From an uncultured Lachnospiraceae bacterium (GTDB lineage: Bacteria > Bacillota > Clostridia > Lachnospirales > Lachnospiraceae): DNA of 64,000 nucleotides. Below are positions 16,279 to 25,191 of the stretch, one piece after another. The DNA lies in contig CANRZW010000010.1 of the NCBI GenBank assembly GCA_947644545.1, forward strand, positions 1 through 64,000. The letters are read 5' to 3'. Within the stretch, counting starts at the first letter, position 1, and each line of letters begins with the position of its first letter. The notes beneath the pieces were generated by a model. The model ran no database searches. It was given only the letters and a program-made list of their open reading frames with translations, and was not told where the DNA came from. The translations under genes and the position numbers were made by a program.

Positions 16279-18240
16279 TTACCAGATCCGCACCCTGTTA
16301 TGCCCTGGTTTCAGGCAATTGAGCGGGCCTGCAATCACATGTTCCTGTTCTCTTTTCTGTCCGAGATAGTCCACGTCAAAGAGGATCGGTGTTCCGTCCG
16401 GATTCTCAAATAACCCTTCCACAGCCCTGGTGCAGCCAAGATCCTTCGTCTGCATGATCACAGCCTCCTGCTCCAGGATTTCCGCATCCACATCCAGCTC
16501 CAGATAAACCGCCCGGCCATCCTTCGTCACTTCCTGCGTGATCCTGGCCTTCAACATGCCGCTGCCGCGATAACTGTTGTGCTCACCGGCATAGCCCTGC
16601 GCTCCCTGAAGGTAGACATTACGGTCGATATACACCGGCTGTTTCACCTTGACATACAGATCTTCATCCCCCGGGAACGCCTCGTTAATAAGCCGTATAT
16701 ACTCCTCGTACTCTCCCGGATGGCCGTCAAATGCCGCCGTACCGCAGGATACCCCCTTCACCTCTCCAAGCGTGGGAGCTCCTCCCACGAAGATATTCTG
16801 ATAGAACCGGTCGTCTCCGCCATAGATAAAGGAAGATGCCATAATCTGTGTCATGTGCGGGAAATGATACGGTGTGGAACGGTCCAACACGGTCCAGTGC
16901 TTCATGTTCCCCAGCACCAGATTATGCAGATAAGCGCCTCCCTGCGAAGCATTCTCGAAGCTGTACGGGGACCCTAATATATTATGATCCACCAGATAAG
17001 GCCCGTGAGATACTTCCACCATCAAGTCACGGATATTGCCGCAGAGCAAATTACTGCTCACCCTTGTGCCTTGTGTCTCCCAGTCCAGCCATATGCCCAG
17101 CGTACAGTCATGAATATAATTATGATGTATCTGCGTATCGATCGGCGCGTGGAACTTGATTCCCGCGATCTCATACCCGTAGAACTCATGCTTCGTGGCA
17201 ATCTGATAGATCTCGTTGCCATAAATATCACTGAATACACAACCCAGATGCCCCACAATACCGTTCTGGCCGCAATCATGGATCACGTTGTTGCGCACGA
17301 CATGAGAGCCAATGTTATCTTTGTGCCAGCCCTGCAGAAGCGCCCTGCCTACCGCTTCAAACTGATAGGTATAACCCGGTTTCCTTCTGGTTCTGGTGAA
17401 AAGGTTATCGCCCGTCTTCTCATCTTTACCAAGGGTAACGGCACTGCACTTGGCGTCATGGATATGATTATCCTCTATGATCCATCCTTTGGACCAGTGA
17501 GGCCCGATCAGCCCCGGCTGATCTCCGGTAGGCGGTGCGAAAGGACACGCCGCCTGTGCCAATTCAAATCCTGAGACAGTAATGTAATCCTTACCGCTCT
17601 GCGTCGGATAAAACACACATTTACGTACATTGATCTCTACCAGTTCCTGATTCGGATCCGCACCCTGGAAATTTGCCCAGATCGTCGTCATTTCCTCGTC
17701 CACCTGTGCATACCACCGATATACCGTACCGTCCACATCCGCGATGGGCTCCTTGAAATCCTGCCAGGGAACATTATAACCTGTCTCCCGGCGCTCGGCC
17801 TTCTCCACCTCTTCCAGGCTGACCGCTTCATAGAAGGAACGGCCGTTCAGATATACATCCCCCAGATGCAGCGTGGGGTAGGCCGGCCCGATCATCCAGT
17901 CCCCGTAAAGATAGGTATTATAAGGGTTGAAATTCCCGAACATGGAATTCGGAACCACGGCTTTCCACACCGTACCCTTCACATTTTCCCAGCCGGTGAT
18001 CTGCTCGGAACCTTTGATCACAGGCTTCTCACCCTCCGCGGCACGATAAGTGATCCTCTCCTGGTCACTGATACCGCCCATCCTGGGATCCACCCATTCC
18101 CGATACACTCCTTCATGAACGATCACCGTATCCCCGGGCATGGCTACATCCGCCGCCCGCTGGATCGTCGCGAAAGGCGCTTCGGCCGAACCCGCGGCAT
18201 GATCACTGCCACATACTGCTACATGATACTCTCTTACCAT
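16279..18240 (-). CDS. GH120 beta-xylosidase (right-handed beta-helix)
   Basis: Predicted cytoplasmic beta-xylosidase acting on xylo-oligosaccharides, 653 aa. It matches Thermoanaerobacterium XylC (GH120) along its length from my knowledge of that sequence: the N-terminus EYHVAVCGSD, VYREWVDP, GADPNQELVEINVR and SKGWIIEDNHIHDAKCSA. The predicted nucleophile is Asp386 in WLDWETQGTR and the acid/base is Glu409 in MVEVSHGP, with the same 23-residue spacing as XylC D382/E405. The longer ORF starts at 18336, but ATG 18240 has a GAAGGGA SD and begins exactly like the family. There is no signal peptide, so substrate must be imported by the ABC genes of the same operon. Confidence 0.92.
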   Translation of the reverse strand: MVREYHVAVCGSDHAAGSAEAPFATIQRAADVAMPGDTVIVHEGVYREWVDPRMGGISDQERITYRAAEGEKPVIKGSEQITGWENVKGTVWKAVVPNSMFGNFNPYNTYLYGDWMIGPAYPTLHLGDVYLNGRSFYEAVSLEEVEKAERRETGYNVPWQDFKEPIADVDGTVYRWYAQVDEEMTTIWANFQGADPNQELVEINVRKCVFYPTQSGKDYITVSGFELAQAACPFAPPTGDQPGLIGPHWSKGWIIEDNHIHDAKCSAVTLGKDEKTGDNLFTRTRRKPGYTYQFEAVGRALLQGWHKDNIGSHVVRNNVIHDCGQNGIVGHLGCVFSDIYGNEIYQIATKHEFYGYEIAGIKFHAPIDTQIHHNYIHDCTLGIWLDWETQGTRVSSNLLCGNIRDLMVEVSHGPYLVDHNILGSPYSFENASQGGAYLHNLVLGNMKHWTVLDRSTPYHFPHMTQIMASSFIYGGDDRFYQNIFVGGAPTLGEVKGVSCGTAAFDGHPGEYEEYIRLINEAFPGDEDLYVKVKQPVYIDRNVYLQGAQGYAGEHNSYRGSGMLKARITQEVTKDGRAVYLELDVDAEILEQEAVIMQTKDLGCTRAVEGLFENPDGTPILFDVDYLGQKREQEHVIAGPLNCLKPGHNRVRIW

Positions 18241-18257
18241 ATTTCCCTTCATTTCTG

Positions 18258-18316
18258 CGTTGCTTTTTGCGCATATCGAGTTTGTGGCAAGCAACGCGCA
18301 GACACAAATCTCGCGA
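18258..18316 (-). repeat. Dispersed structured repeat, copy A
   Basis: An intergenic element 5' of the GH120 gene. It contains inverted arms GCGTTGCTT and AAGCAACGC, and a core (18281-18316) that matches copy B at 32815-32850 in 27 of 36 positions, all nine differences being transitions. It has the same orientation relative to the downstream minus-strand gene as copies B and C. Confidence 0.6.
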
Positions 18317-18405
18317 TTGAAAATTTTAATTTTCAATCTTATCCACCATTTCTGCTCAACTTGCGAATTTACGTACTAACTTCCGGCATTCCGCATTACG
18401 AAATC

Positions 18406-20418
18406 TCAGCTCCACACTGCCTTCTTTGCCACTTCAACGCCTTCAAAAGGCCCGCATACCGGACTGATGCCCCGATGATTCCCGAAATAATCCGTATCAA
18501 ATACGATTTCCGTACCGTCCGGATTCTCAAACCGCTCCTCCGGCTCAAATGCCATACCCAGCGTCTGCGTGGATATGGTCTGCCAGGTCTTCTCAGGCAG
18601 GAAGTCATACAGATTTGTCTGTAACCGCCAGCCGTCATCCTCATGCACTAAGGCCAGCTCAACCTTGTTCCGGGTATCCGTCACGAAGTCCTCTTCCCCG
18701 TCATAGGGCTGCGCTCCATTAAAATACACATTCCCGCCGGTATAGACCGGAAGATGGTCATAATACTTATCCCGCTCCTCCCGGATGTTATAATTCTGCG
18801 CCGTGAATCGCGTCAGATACTCCTCTTCCTTAGGATATCCGTCATAAGGCTTCGTACCGCAGATATCATTGAACAGCCCCAGCTCATATGCACCTATCTT
18901 CTTCGCATAATCCGTAAAGATAGACCGTACCGGCATCTGGACGAAGATATTGTTATAGAATCTGGCATCCCCGTGCAGGATCGTCATAAAGCCGTCCACT
19001 TCTGTCCTGTGAGGCACGTGATAGGGCGTATATCTCGGCGTTGGAAATACCTTGCCCCCGTTGTCCACTCCGTTCCCGACATAAGTAAAGGTACCTGCAA
19101 TCAGATTGTGCACAAAGGCAAGTCCCTGTGTGCTCAGCCGTCCCGCGGCCTCCGACAGCAGAAGATTATTGTCAATCAATGTAGGCCCATGGGATACTTC
19201 TACGAAGATATCCTCCGCCAGCGCTAACGGCATAGTAATCTCGGTGCCTTCCGGCGGCATATTGTCATGGAACAGATTCTGCGTGACCCGGGTGCCCTGC
19301 GCCTGCCAGTCAAGCCACAGCCCCCTGGTACAACGTTCAAAATGATTCCTGCGAATGATCACGTCAATAGCCGCATGAAGCTTGATCCCGCCGATCTCGG
19401 CGCCTGCCAGATCCTGTTTGTTGTTGATATGATGAATATAATTATCTTCAATAATCGAAAATACACATCCTAAATGACCAACGATACCGGTCTGTCCGCA
19501 ATCATGGATATTACAACGGCGGATAATATGGGAGCCGATCAGTTCCTTCGTCCATCCTTCCCGCTGTGCCTGACAGATCGCATCCCTCTCGTTCTGGGTA
19601 CCGTCCTTCACAAACCTGGTGGACCATTTATTCTCATTTGCAGGCTGTAAATATTTCCCCAGGGAAATACCGCTGCACTTGGAATGAGACACCTCACAGT
19701 CTTCTATGATCCATCCCTTAGACCAGCGCGGCCCGATCATGCCTTCCTGATAAGCTGTCGGCGGCGCCCACTGCGTAGCTGCCCTGGTCACCTTGAAGCC
19801 GGATAATGTAATATACCCGACACCCGTCCTGGACGGGTAGAAGCAGTTACGTCTGACGTTGATCTCCACGTCTTCCTGATTAGGGTCTGCCCCCTGGAAA
19901 TTCGCATAGATCACCGTAGTGTCTCCATCCTGTTTCGTATACCATTTATATAAGGTAGACTCCTGATCCCAGGAACCCTTATAGATCGCAGGCGACTCTA
20001 CCTCTTCCAGGCTGGGCACTTCATAGAAGGACTTATCTCTCAGATAGACCTCTCCCGTGTGCACCGGCTGGATCGCATTGTACCAATCTCCACGCACATA
20101 AGTCGTATAAGGATTGTAATCGCCAAAGAGACCGTTCGGGATACGTACCATCCATACATCGCCTTTCCAGCGCTCCCAGTTCTTCACCGGCTCGGCGCCC
20201 GTGATCACCGCACCGTTCCTGACTTCACTGCGGTAAACAATCCTCTTATCCGGCGTACCCGCATTCACAGGATCCACATATTCCCGATAGATTCCGGGCG
20301 CCACAATAACCTCGTCTCCTGCCACAGCCAATTTGGCGGCCTGTGCCAGTGAACGAAACGGCCTTTCTTTCGTTCCGTCTCCGTCCCTTTGTGCATCTGC
20401 TGCTACATAAATATGCAT
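18406..20418 (-). CDS. GH120 family beta-helix glycosidase, divergent paralogue
   Basis: Second GH120-type right-handed beta-helix enzyme, 670 aa, paralogous to the gene downstream. Shared blocks include GIYREYVDP, FQGADPNQEDVEINVR, GPRWSKGWIIEDCEVSHSKC and LHAAIDVIIRRNHF. The predicted nucleophile is Asp370 (WLDWQAQGTR) and the acid/base is Glu407 (FVEVSHGP). A 14-residue insertion (around NMPPEGTEITMPLA) lies between them compared with XylC and its neighbour, so substrate choice may differ. No signal peptide is present. It lies 18 bp after the second permease gene, so it is cotranscribed with the transporter. Confidence 0.88.
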   Translation of the reverse strand: MHIYVAADAQRDGDGTKERPFRSLAQAAKLAVAGDEVIVAPGIYREYVDPVNAGTPDKRIVYRSEVRNGAVITGAEPVKNWERWKGDVWMVRIPNGLFGDYNPYTTYVRGDWYNAIQPVHTGEVYLRDKSFYEVPSLEEVESPAIYKGSWDQESTLYKWYTKQDGDTTVIYANFQGADPNQEDVEINVRRNCFYPSRTGVGYITLSGFKVTRAATQWAPPTAYQEGMIGPRWSKGWIIEDCEVSHSKCSGISLGKYLQPANENKWSTRFVKDGTQNERDAICQAQREGWTKELIGSHIIRRCNIHDCGQTGIVGHLGCVFSIIEDNYIHHINNKQDLAGAEIGGIKLHAAIDVIIRRNHFERCTRGLWLDWQAQGTRVTQNLFHDNMPPEGTEITMPLALAEDIFVEVSHGPTLIDNNLLLSEAAGRLSTQGLAFVHNLIAGTFTYVGNGVDNGGKVFPTPRYTPYHVPHRTEVDGFMTILHGDARFYNNIFVQMPVRSIFTDYAKKIGAYELGLFNDICGTKPYDGYPKEEEYLTRFTAQNYNIREERDKYYDHLPVYTGGNVYFNGAQPYDGEEDFVTDTRNKVELALVHEDDGWRLQTNLYDFLPEKTWQTISTQTLGMAFEPEERFENPDGTEIVFDTDYFGNHRGISPVCGPFEGVEVAKKAVWS

Positions 20419-20436
20419 ACCATATCCTCTCTTTCC

Positions 20437-21300
20437 TTAACCCTTCACCGCGCCGGCCATCATACCCTTCACCAGCTTATCCTGGAAAACTATGAACAGG
20501 ATGATCATCGGCAGCACTGACAATACCAATACCGACAGAATAATCGGAATATCCATGGCATGTTCTCCCTTAAACTGTCCGAGCGCCAAAGGCAGCGTCT
20601 TATGCGCAGGTGTCTGCAGCAAGGTATTGGCAAATGCAAATTCGTTCCACATGGACACACCATTATAAATGGCCAGTGTGGAAAGCCCGGACTTGGATAA
20701 TGGCAGGATAATGGAGAAAAAGTTCCTGTACTTATTGCAACCATCAATCTCTGCAGATTCTTCCACTTCCTTGGGAATCGTCATCATAAACGCAGTCAGG
20801 ATAAAGACTGACATGGGAAGAGCGAACGTTACATAAGGGCCGATCAGGGAACGGAGCGAATCATACAGCCCCATTTTGGTCGTCATCTTAAAAATAGGTA
20901 TCAAGGTTACATGCATCGGAATCGACATCATGGCAACAATCCCGGCATAGATCAGTCCGCGCATCTTAAACTTCATCCTGGAAAGCGGATAAGCTGCACA
21001 AGCTGCTATGATCAGCATCAGGATCAGGCTCACTGCCACCACAATCACACTACGGAAGAAATACCCAAAGAAACCGTTCGTTGCCACTTCCACATAATTC
21101 TCAAAATACCAGGGATCCGGGAAATGGAAGACACCCTGTGCCAACATATCGAACTGCTTACGGAAGGAGTTCATGATCATGAAGAAAAAAGGCACCAATG
21201 TGATCACCAGCCAAATACAGGCAAACAGGATGGCAATTCCCCAGGCGATCCTGGATTTCATTTTCTCTTTCTTGTAGTCAACTTCTTTCTGTCCATTCAT
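20437..21300 (-). CDS. Carbohydrate ABC transporter permease (MalG type)
   Basis: MalG-group permease of 287 aa in the beta-xylosidase operon. The first transmembrane helix is AWGIAILFACIWLVITLVPFF, and the EAA loop reads VEESAEIDGCNKYRNF followed by SIILPLSK. The C-terminus FQDKLVKGMMAGAVKG is typical of the subfamily. Its start is 1 bp from the stop of the MalF-type gene, implying translational coupling. It should import oligosaccharides, probably xylo-oligosaccharides given the downstream GH120 enzymes. Confidence 0.94.
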   Translation of the reverse strand: MNGQKEVDYKKEKMKSRIAWGIAILFACIWLVITLVPFFFMIMNSFRKQFDMLAQGVFHFPDPWYFENYVEVATNGFFGYFFRSVIVVAVSLILMLIIAACAAYPLSRMKFKMRGLIYAGIVAMMSIPMHVTLIPIFKMTTKMGLYDSLRSLIGPYVTFALPMSVFILTAFMMTIPKEVEESAEIDGCNKYRNFFSIILPLSKSGLSTLAIYNGVSMWNEFAFANTLLQTPAHKTLPLALGQFKGEHAMDIPIILSVLVLSVLPMIILFIVFQDKLVKGMMAGAVKG

Positions 21301-21301
21301 A

Positions 21302-22216
21302 TCAATAATCCTCCTTTACCACAAAGATTTTCTGGAATACCAGGGCAATGAAGGTAATCAGCAGGAACATTCCCGCTGCCACACAGGATCCATAACCCAT
21401 ATTAAACTGCTGGAAGGAAAGCTTATACATATAGGTAGCCATCAATTCGGTTCCACCGGCCGGACCGCCGCCTGTCATATTCCAGATCATGTCGAAATAT
21501 TTCAGTGAACCGATCAGTGACATGGTACATGCCGTCTTGAAGATAGGCCCCAGCAGAGGAATGGCTATCGTCCGCAGATACTGGCCTCTTGTCGCACCGT
21601 CTATCACGGCCGCCTCGTAGATCGATGTGTCAATATTGCCGTAACCGGCTATGAAATACACCATATAGAAAGGCGTAAACTGCCATGCCATAACACCGAT
21701 CACAGAAAACAGCGCATGAGGATTCCTGCCTAACAGGTCTACAGTCACCTTGCCACCCTTGATCATAGATGCAATCGAAGAGAAAATACCTCCGTTCGTA
21801 GCCAGTGCATAACTGAACAGGAATGCGATGGCAACGGAACTCATCAAATAGGGAAGGAACCAGATAACCTTAAACAGATTAAATTTCCTCCCGCCTGCAT
21901 CCAGAAAAGTAGCTAACAGCATACCGATCGGAATCTGAAGAAGGATTGAGAATACCATCACCACCACGTTATGGCCAAACGAAGACCAGAATGTCATATC
22001 CGTAAACAATGTCTTCCAATTCTTCATACCGATGAAAATCTTATCTGACGAAATACCGTTCCAGCTGTAAGCGCTGGTCGTAAAGGTATCAATAATCGGA
22101 TAAATCATATAAACCGCTATCAAAAACAGCGCAGGAAAAAGAAATACCGCGGCGGCCTTAACCGTGCTCTTTTCTCTTGCCTGGGCCAGCCCGTTTGTAT
22201 TGTTTTTCAAAGCCAC
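21302..22216 (-). CDS. Sugar ABC transporter permease (MalF type)
   Basis: MalF-group permease, about 304 aa. First membrane helix AAAVFLFPALFLIAVYMIYPI; EAA loop YEAAVIDGATRGQYL followed by AIPLLGP. I place the start at GTG 22216 because AAAGGAG lies 6 nt upstream; the ORF track begins at ATG 22240, which lacks an SD and adds eight nonconserved residues. An intrinsic terminator separates it from the binding-protein gene, a usual way to make less permease than binding protein. Confidence 0.92.
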   Translation of the reverse strand: MALKNNTNGLAQAREKSTVKAAAVFLFPALFLIAVYMIYPIIDTFTTSAYSWNGISSDKIFIGMKNWKTLFTDMTFWSSFGHNVVVMVFSILLQIPIGMLLATFLDAGGRKFNLFKVIWFLPYLMSSVAIAFLFSYALATNGGIFSSIASMIKGGKVTVDLLGRNPHALFSVIGVMAWQFTPFYMVYFIAGYGNIDTSIYEAAVIDGATRGQYLRTIAIPLLGPIFKTACTMSLIGSLKYFDMIWNMTGGGPAGGTELMATYMYKLSFQQFNMGYGSCVAAGMFLLITFIALVFQKIFVVKEDY

Positions 22217-22274
22217 ATTATCTCCTTTCCGGGTAACCATCTCGCAACAGCCCCCTTACAAAACCCCAATAGTG

Positions 22275-22312
22275 AAAAACAGCCCGCAAGAGATGAAATC
22301 TCCTGCGGGCTG
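22275..22312 (-). terminator. Intergenic terminator between binding protein and permease genes
   Basis: On the minus strand, CAGCCCGCAGGAGA and TCTCTTGCGGGCTG form a stem followed by TTTTTC. It lies after the binding-protein stop and before the permease start, so partial readthrough would give excess binding protein. Confidence 0.88.
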
Positions 22313-22383
22313 ATCCTACTTGTGCCCCATATCATCCTCGACACAAACCTTCATGAAAAGTGTAAACACTTCCGGAAAATGCT

Positions 22384-23868
22384 TTATTCAGCAAGCGCCG
22401 CCTGCATAGCCGCATCATGTGCCTGACCGATCTCTTCCGGTGTCTTCTGCAGACCAAACAACTCTGTCATACAATCCTTATGAACCTCTGTAACGGAAGC
22501 CGGCAGATACTGGTCATACCACAGCTGTACATTAGAAGCATCGAAAAATACCTTTGCGACTACCTTCATGTTCTCATCCTCAATCTGCTGATCAAAACCC
22601 TTGATGGAAGGAATCGTAGTACTTGCAAGCTGCTCCTGATTATAGGTATCATCATTGTAATACTGAGTTGCCAGAACATAACATGCATCCAGCTTAGTCT
22701 GATCAACGGAACCGTCCTCATTCCAGCAGTTGAAGGAGAAGCCGTTACCAATTGCCGTACCGATCTCTACATTCTGCGGAACACCCTTTGCAGCAGCCTC
22801 AGAATCCTCAGGGAAACGGAATACACCGATATTCTCTTTATACCAATCTGCATTGTCATCCTGAATACTTCTTGTCTGCCAGGAACCATGGAGCATCATC
22901 GCACAGGTATTGTCATACAGAAGCGCTCTATCCTGTCCGTCATCGGTAGAAAGAGAGTTAACGCCCTCCGGGAAGTAACCCTTCTTAACCCAATCCTGAA
23001 TCTTCTCACCTGCCCAGATAAATGCATCCGAAGTAAAGGTTCCGCCATTCTCCTGAGTATAAGCCGCATCAAACTCATCATTACCTGAATGACGTGCTAC
23101 CAGATACATAAAGTACATGGAGCCGGTCCACTTGGAACCATTTGCCAGAGAGAACGGAACATAACCGGCCTCGACCAGCTTATCACATGCTGCTTCCAGT
23201 TCATCGATCGTCTTCGGAACTTCAATCCCTACTTCTGCAAAGATCGTCTTGTTATAGAAAATATCACATCCGGAAAGACCGCCAAAAGGAATCGCCAGGA
23301 TCTTGCCGTCATAGCTGGACTGTGCAACTGCTGCATCAATGAAATCCGGATGATCATATGTATTGTACATGTCTGTAATGTCATTAACGAATCCTGAATT
23401 ATAGTACTCATTCATCGGACCGCCGCCCCAGTGGATATACATATCCGGAGCCTGTCCGGAACTCATAGCCACGATCAGCTGCTGTTTATAGTTATCGTTC
23501 TGCTGATGAACCTGATTTACTGTGATATTCGGATAGTCCGCCATAAATCTCTGTACGGCAGCTTCCTGGATATCTTTACTGGAACCTTCTGTAGCGATAT
23601 CCCACAGATTAATCGTCAAAGGCTCCGTTGTCAGTTCCGGAAGATTCTTCCCCTCTGTAGAACTTGCTGCTGCTTCCTCTCCGGAAGCCTCCTCTGCAGG
23701 AGCATCCTCTGCCGCCGGTGTCTCCTCGGCTGCGTCACTTTCCGCAGGCGCTTCCTCAGCAGCGGGCTGACTTGCCGCAGAATTATCTGTGCCGGAGCCG
23801 CCGCATCCTGCCAGCAGCGTTCCCGTTAAAGCCGCTGCCAAAATAATTGATACAAACTTTTTTTTCAT
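22384..23868 (-). CDS. Sugar ABC transporter substrate-binding lipoprotein
   Basis: Family 1 extracellular solute-binding protein, 494 aa. The N-terminus is a lipoprotein signal: KKK, ILAAALTGTLLAGC. A Glu/Ala/Ser-rich linker precedes the mature domain (LTINLWDIATEGSSKDIQEAA; later AMSSGQAPDMYIHWGGG). Start is ATG 23868 with a GGGAGAAAG SD; the 25 extra residues of the ORF-track start (23943) resemble leader, not protein. It is first in the operon with two permeases and two GH120 enzymes, so the ligand is probably a xylo-oligosaccharide. The -35/-10 spacer of its promoter contains a G8 run. Confidence 0.92.
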   Translation of the reverse strand: MKKKFVSIILAAALTGTLLAGCGGSGTDNSAASQPAAEEAPAESDAAEETPAAEDAPAEEASGEEAAASSTEGKNLPELTTEPLTINLWDIATEGSSKDIQEAAVQRFMADYPNITVNQVHQQNDNYKQQLIVAMSSGQAPDMYIHWGGGPMNEYYNSGFVNDITDMYNTYDHPDFIDAAVAQSSYDGKILAIPFGGLSGCDIFYNKTIFAEVGIEVPKTIDELEAACDKLVEAGYVPFSLANGSKWTGSMYFMYLVARHSGNDEFDAAYTQENGGTFTSDAFIWAGEKIQDWVKKGYFPEGVNSLSTDDGQDRALLYDNTCAMMLHGSWQTRSIQDDNADWYKENIGVFRFPEDSEAAAKGVPQNVEIGTAIGNGFSFNCWNEDGSVDQTKLDACYVLATQYYNDDTYNQEQLASTTIPSIKGFDQQIEDENMKVVAKVFFDASNVQLWYDQYLPASVTEVHKDCMTELFGLQKTPEEIGQAHDAAMQAALAE

Positions 23869-23998
23869 ACTCTTTCTCCCTTTCCTTATATTAGATTCGA
23901 CAGTTTGCACCATATGCCGCATTTTCTCAAATAAGAAAGACATATTATATGGCTAAACTGCACAAAAAATGGTTTGTTTTCCACTTTTTTCTGAAACA

Positions 23999-24026
23999 AT
24001 TATACCCCCCCCAAGTACTTTGGCAA
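23999..24026 (-). promoter_or_regulatory. Promoter of the xylo-oligosaccharide operon with a G8 spacer tract
   Basis: On the minus strand TTGCCA (24021-24026), a 16-bp spacer and TATAAT (23999-24004). The spacer is AAGTACTT followed by eight G's. A second AAGTACTT lies overlapping the upstream side, giving two palindromic 8-mers around the -35, which may be an operator. The leader to the binding-protein ATG is about 125 nt. The rest of the 411-nt gap (23869-24279) is AT-rich without a gene. Confidence 0.75.
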
Positions 24027-24199
24027 GTACTTTTTATCTTTTTTGCTTTTTATTTCCATTCCGTTTCGTTAAAACTACAAATATATTTTAATTAATTTAC
24101 GTATCATTTACCGTAAATTACATAATCCAATTACTATATCCTGCAATCCTTACAAAGCATTTATTCTGATAAGCTAACGACCAAACAAACAGCATAAGG

Positions 24200-24258
24200 A
24201 AAAATTCCCGCTATAGCGAAAATCCCGGAAAGCACATCATTTGATATGCCTTCCGGGA
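24200..24258 (-). terminator. Terminator of the pyr genes
   Basis: On the minus strand after pyrD, TCCCGGAAGGC and a loop, then GCTTTCCGGGA and ATTTT form a terminator. A second small inverted repeat, TTTTCGCTATAGCGGGAA followed by TTTTT, follows directly. Confidence 0.8.
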
Positions 24259-24279
24259 CTGTTAACTTCTTATTGCCCT

Positions 24280-25191
24280 TTAGCGCAGCTCTTCCACCGC
24301 TCCGATCAGTTCCGTCACGTTCTCGATCCCATACTGCTGCATATAAGCCTCGATCCCTTCCACCACTTCTACCGTAGTATAAGGATTCACGAAATTCATG
24401 GCGCCCACCGCTACCGCACTGGCGCCGGCTAACAGAAATTCTACCGCATCCTCTGCATTCGCGATACCGCCCATGCCGATAATCGGAATCTTCACCGCAT
24501 GCGCCGCCTGATAGACCATACGTACCGCCACCGGCTTGATCGCCGGCCCCGAAAGCCCGCCCGTCTTATTTGCGAGGGCAAATTTTCTCCTGTGGATATC
24601 AATCTTCATCCCGGTGATCGTGTTGATCATGGACAATGCGTCAGCACCTGCCGCTTCCGCCGCCCTCGCCATCTCCGTAATATCCGTCACGTTTGGACTT
24701 AATTTCATGATCACCGGCTGCTTCGCCTTCTTCTTCACCTGAGAAGTAATGTCATACAGGCTGTCCGGTCTCTGGCCGAAGGCGATGGCGCCCTCCTTCA
24801 CATTCGGACAGGACACGTTAATCTCCAGCATGTCCACCGGCTCCTGTCCCAGCCGCTCCACCACTTCCAGATAATCTTCCACCGTCCTGCCGCACACATT
24901 GACAATAATCTTCGTATCATACTTCTGTAAAAAGGGGATATCCCGCTCCACAAAGACGTCAATGCCCGGATTCTGCAGTCCTATGGCATTCAGCATACCG
25001 CCATAGGTTTCCGCCACCCGGGGCGTAGGATTGCCCGGCCACGGCACATTCGCAACCCCCTTGGTCACCACCGCGCCCAGACGGCCAAGATCCACAAAAT
25101 CGCTGTACTCCATCCCGGATCCGAACGTTCCGGATGCCGTCATAACCGGATTGTTTAAGGTTACACCCGCTATCGTCACTTTTGTGTTCAT
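24280..25191 (-). CDS. pyrD: Dihydroorotate dehydrogenase B, catalytic subunit
   Basis: Oxidises dihydroorotate to orotate in pyrimidine synthesis, passing electrons through PyrK to NAD+. The length, 303 aa, is typical of class 1B. The FMN-binding TIM barrel starts VTIAGVTLNNPVMTASGTFG. The active-site Cys is in INVSCPNVKEG, and a conserved FMN-binding segment is SGPAIKPVAVRMVY, then IIGMGGIANAEDA. The start overlaps the pyrK stop by 1 nt, so the two subunits are translationally coupled. Confidence 0.96.
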   Translation of the reverse strand: MNTKVTIAGVTLNNPVMTASGTFGSGMEYSDFVDLGRLGAVVTKGVANVPWPGNPTPRVAETYGGMLNAIGLQNPGIDVFVERDIPFLQKYDTKIIVNVCGRTVEDYLEVVERLGQEPVDMLEINVSCPNVKEGAIAFGQRPDSLYDITSQVKKKAKQPVIMKLSPNVTDITEMARAAEAAGADALSMINTITGMKIDIHRRKFALANKTGGLSGPAIKPVAVRMVYQAAHAVKIPIIGMGGIANAEDAVEFLLAGASAVAVGAMNFVNPYTTVEVVEGIEAYMQQYGIENVTELIGAVEELR

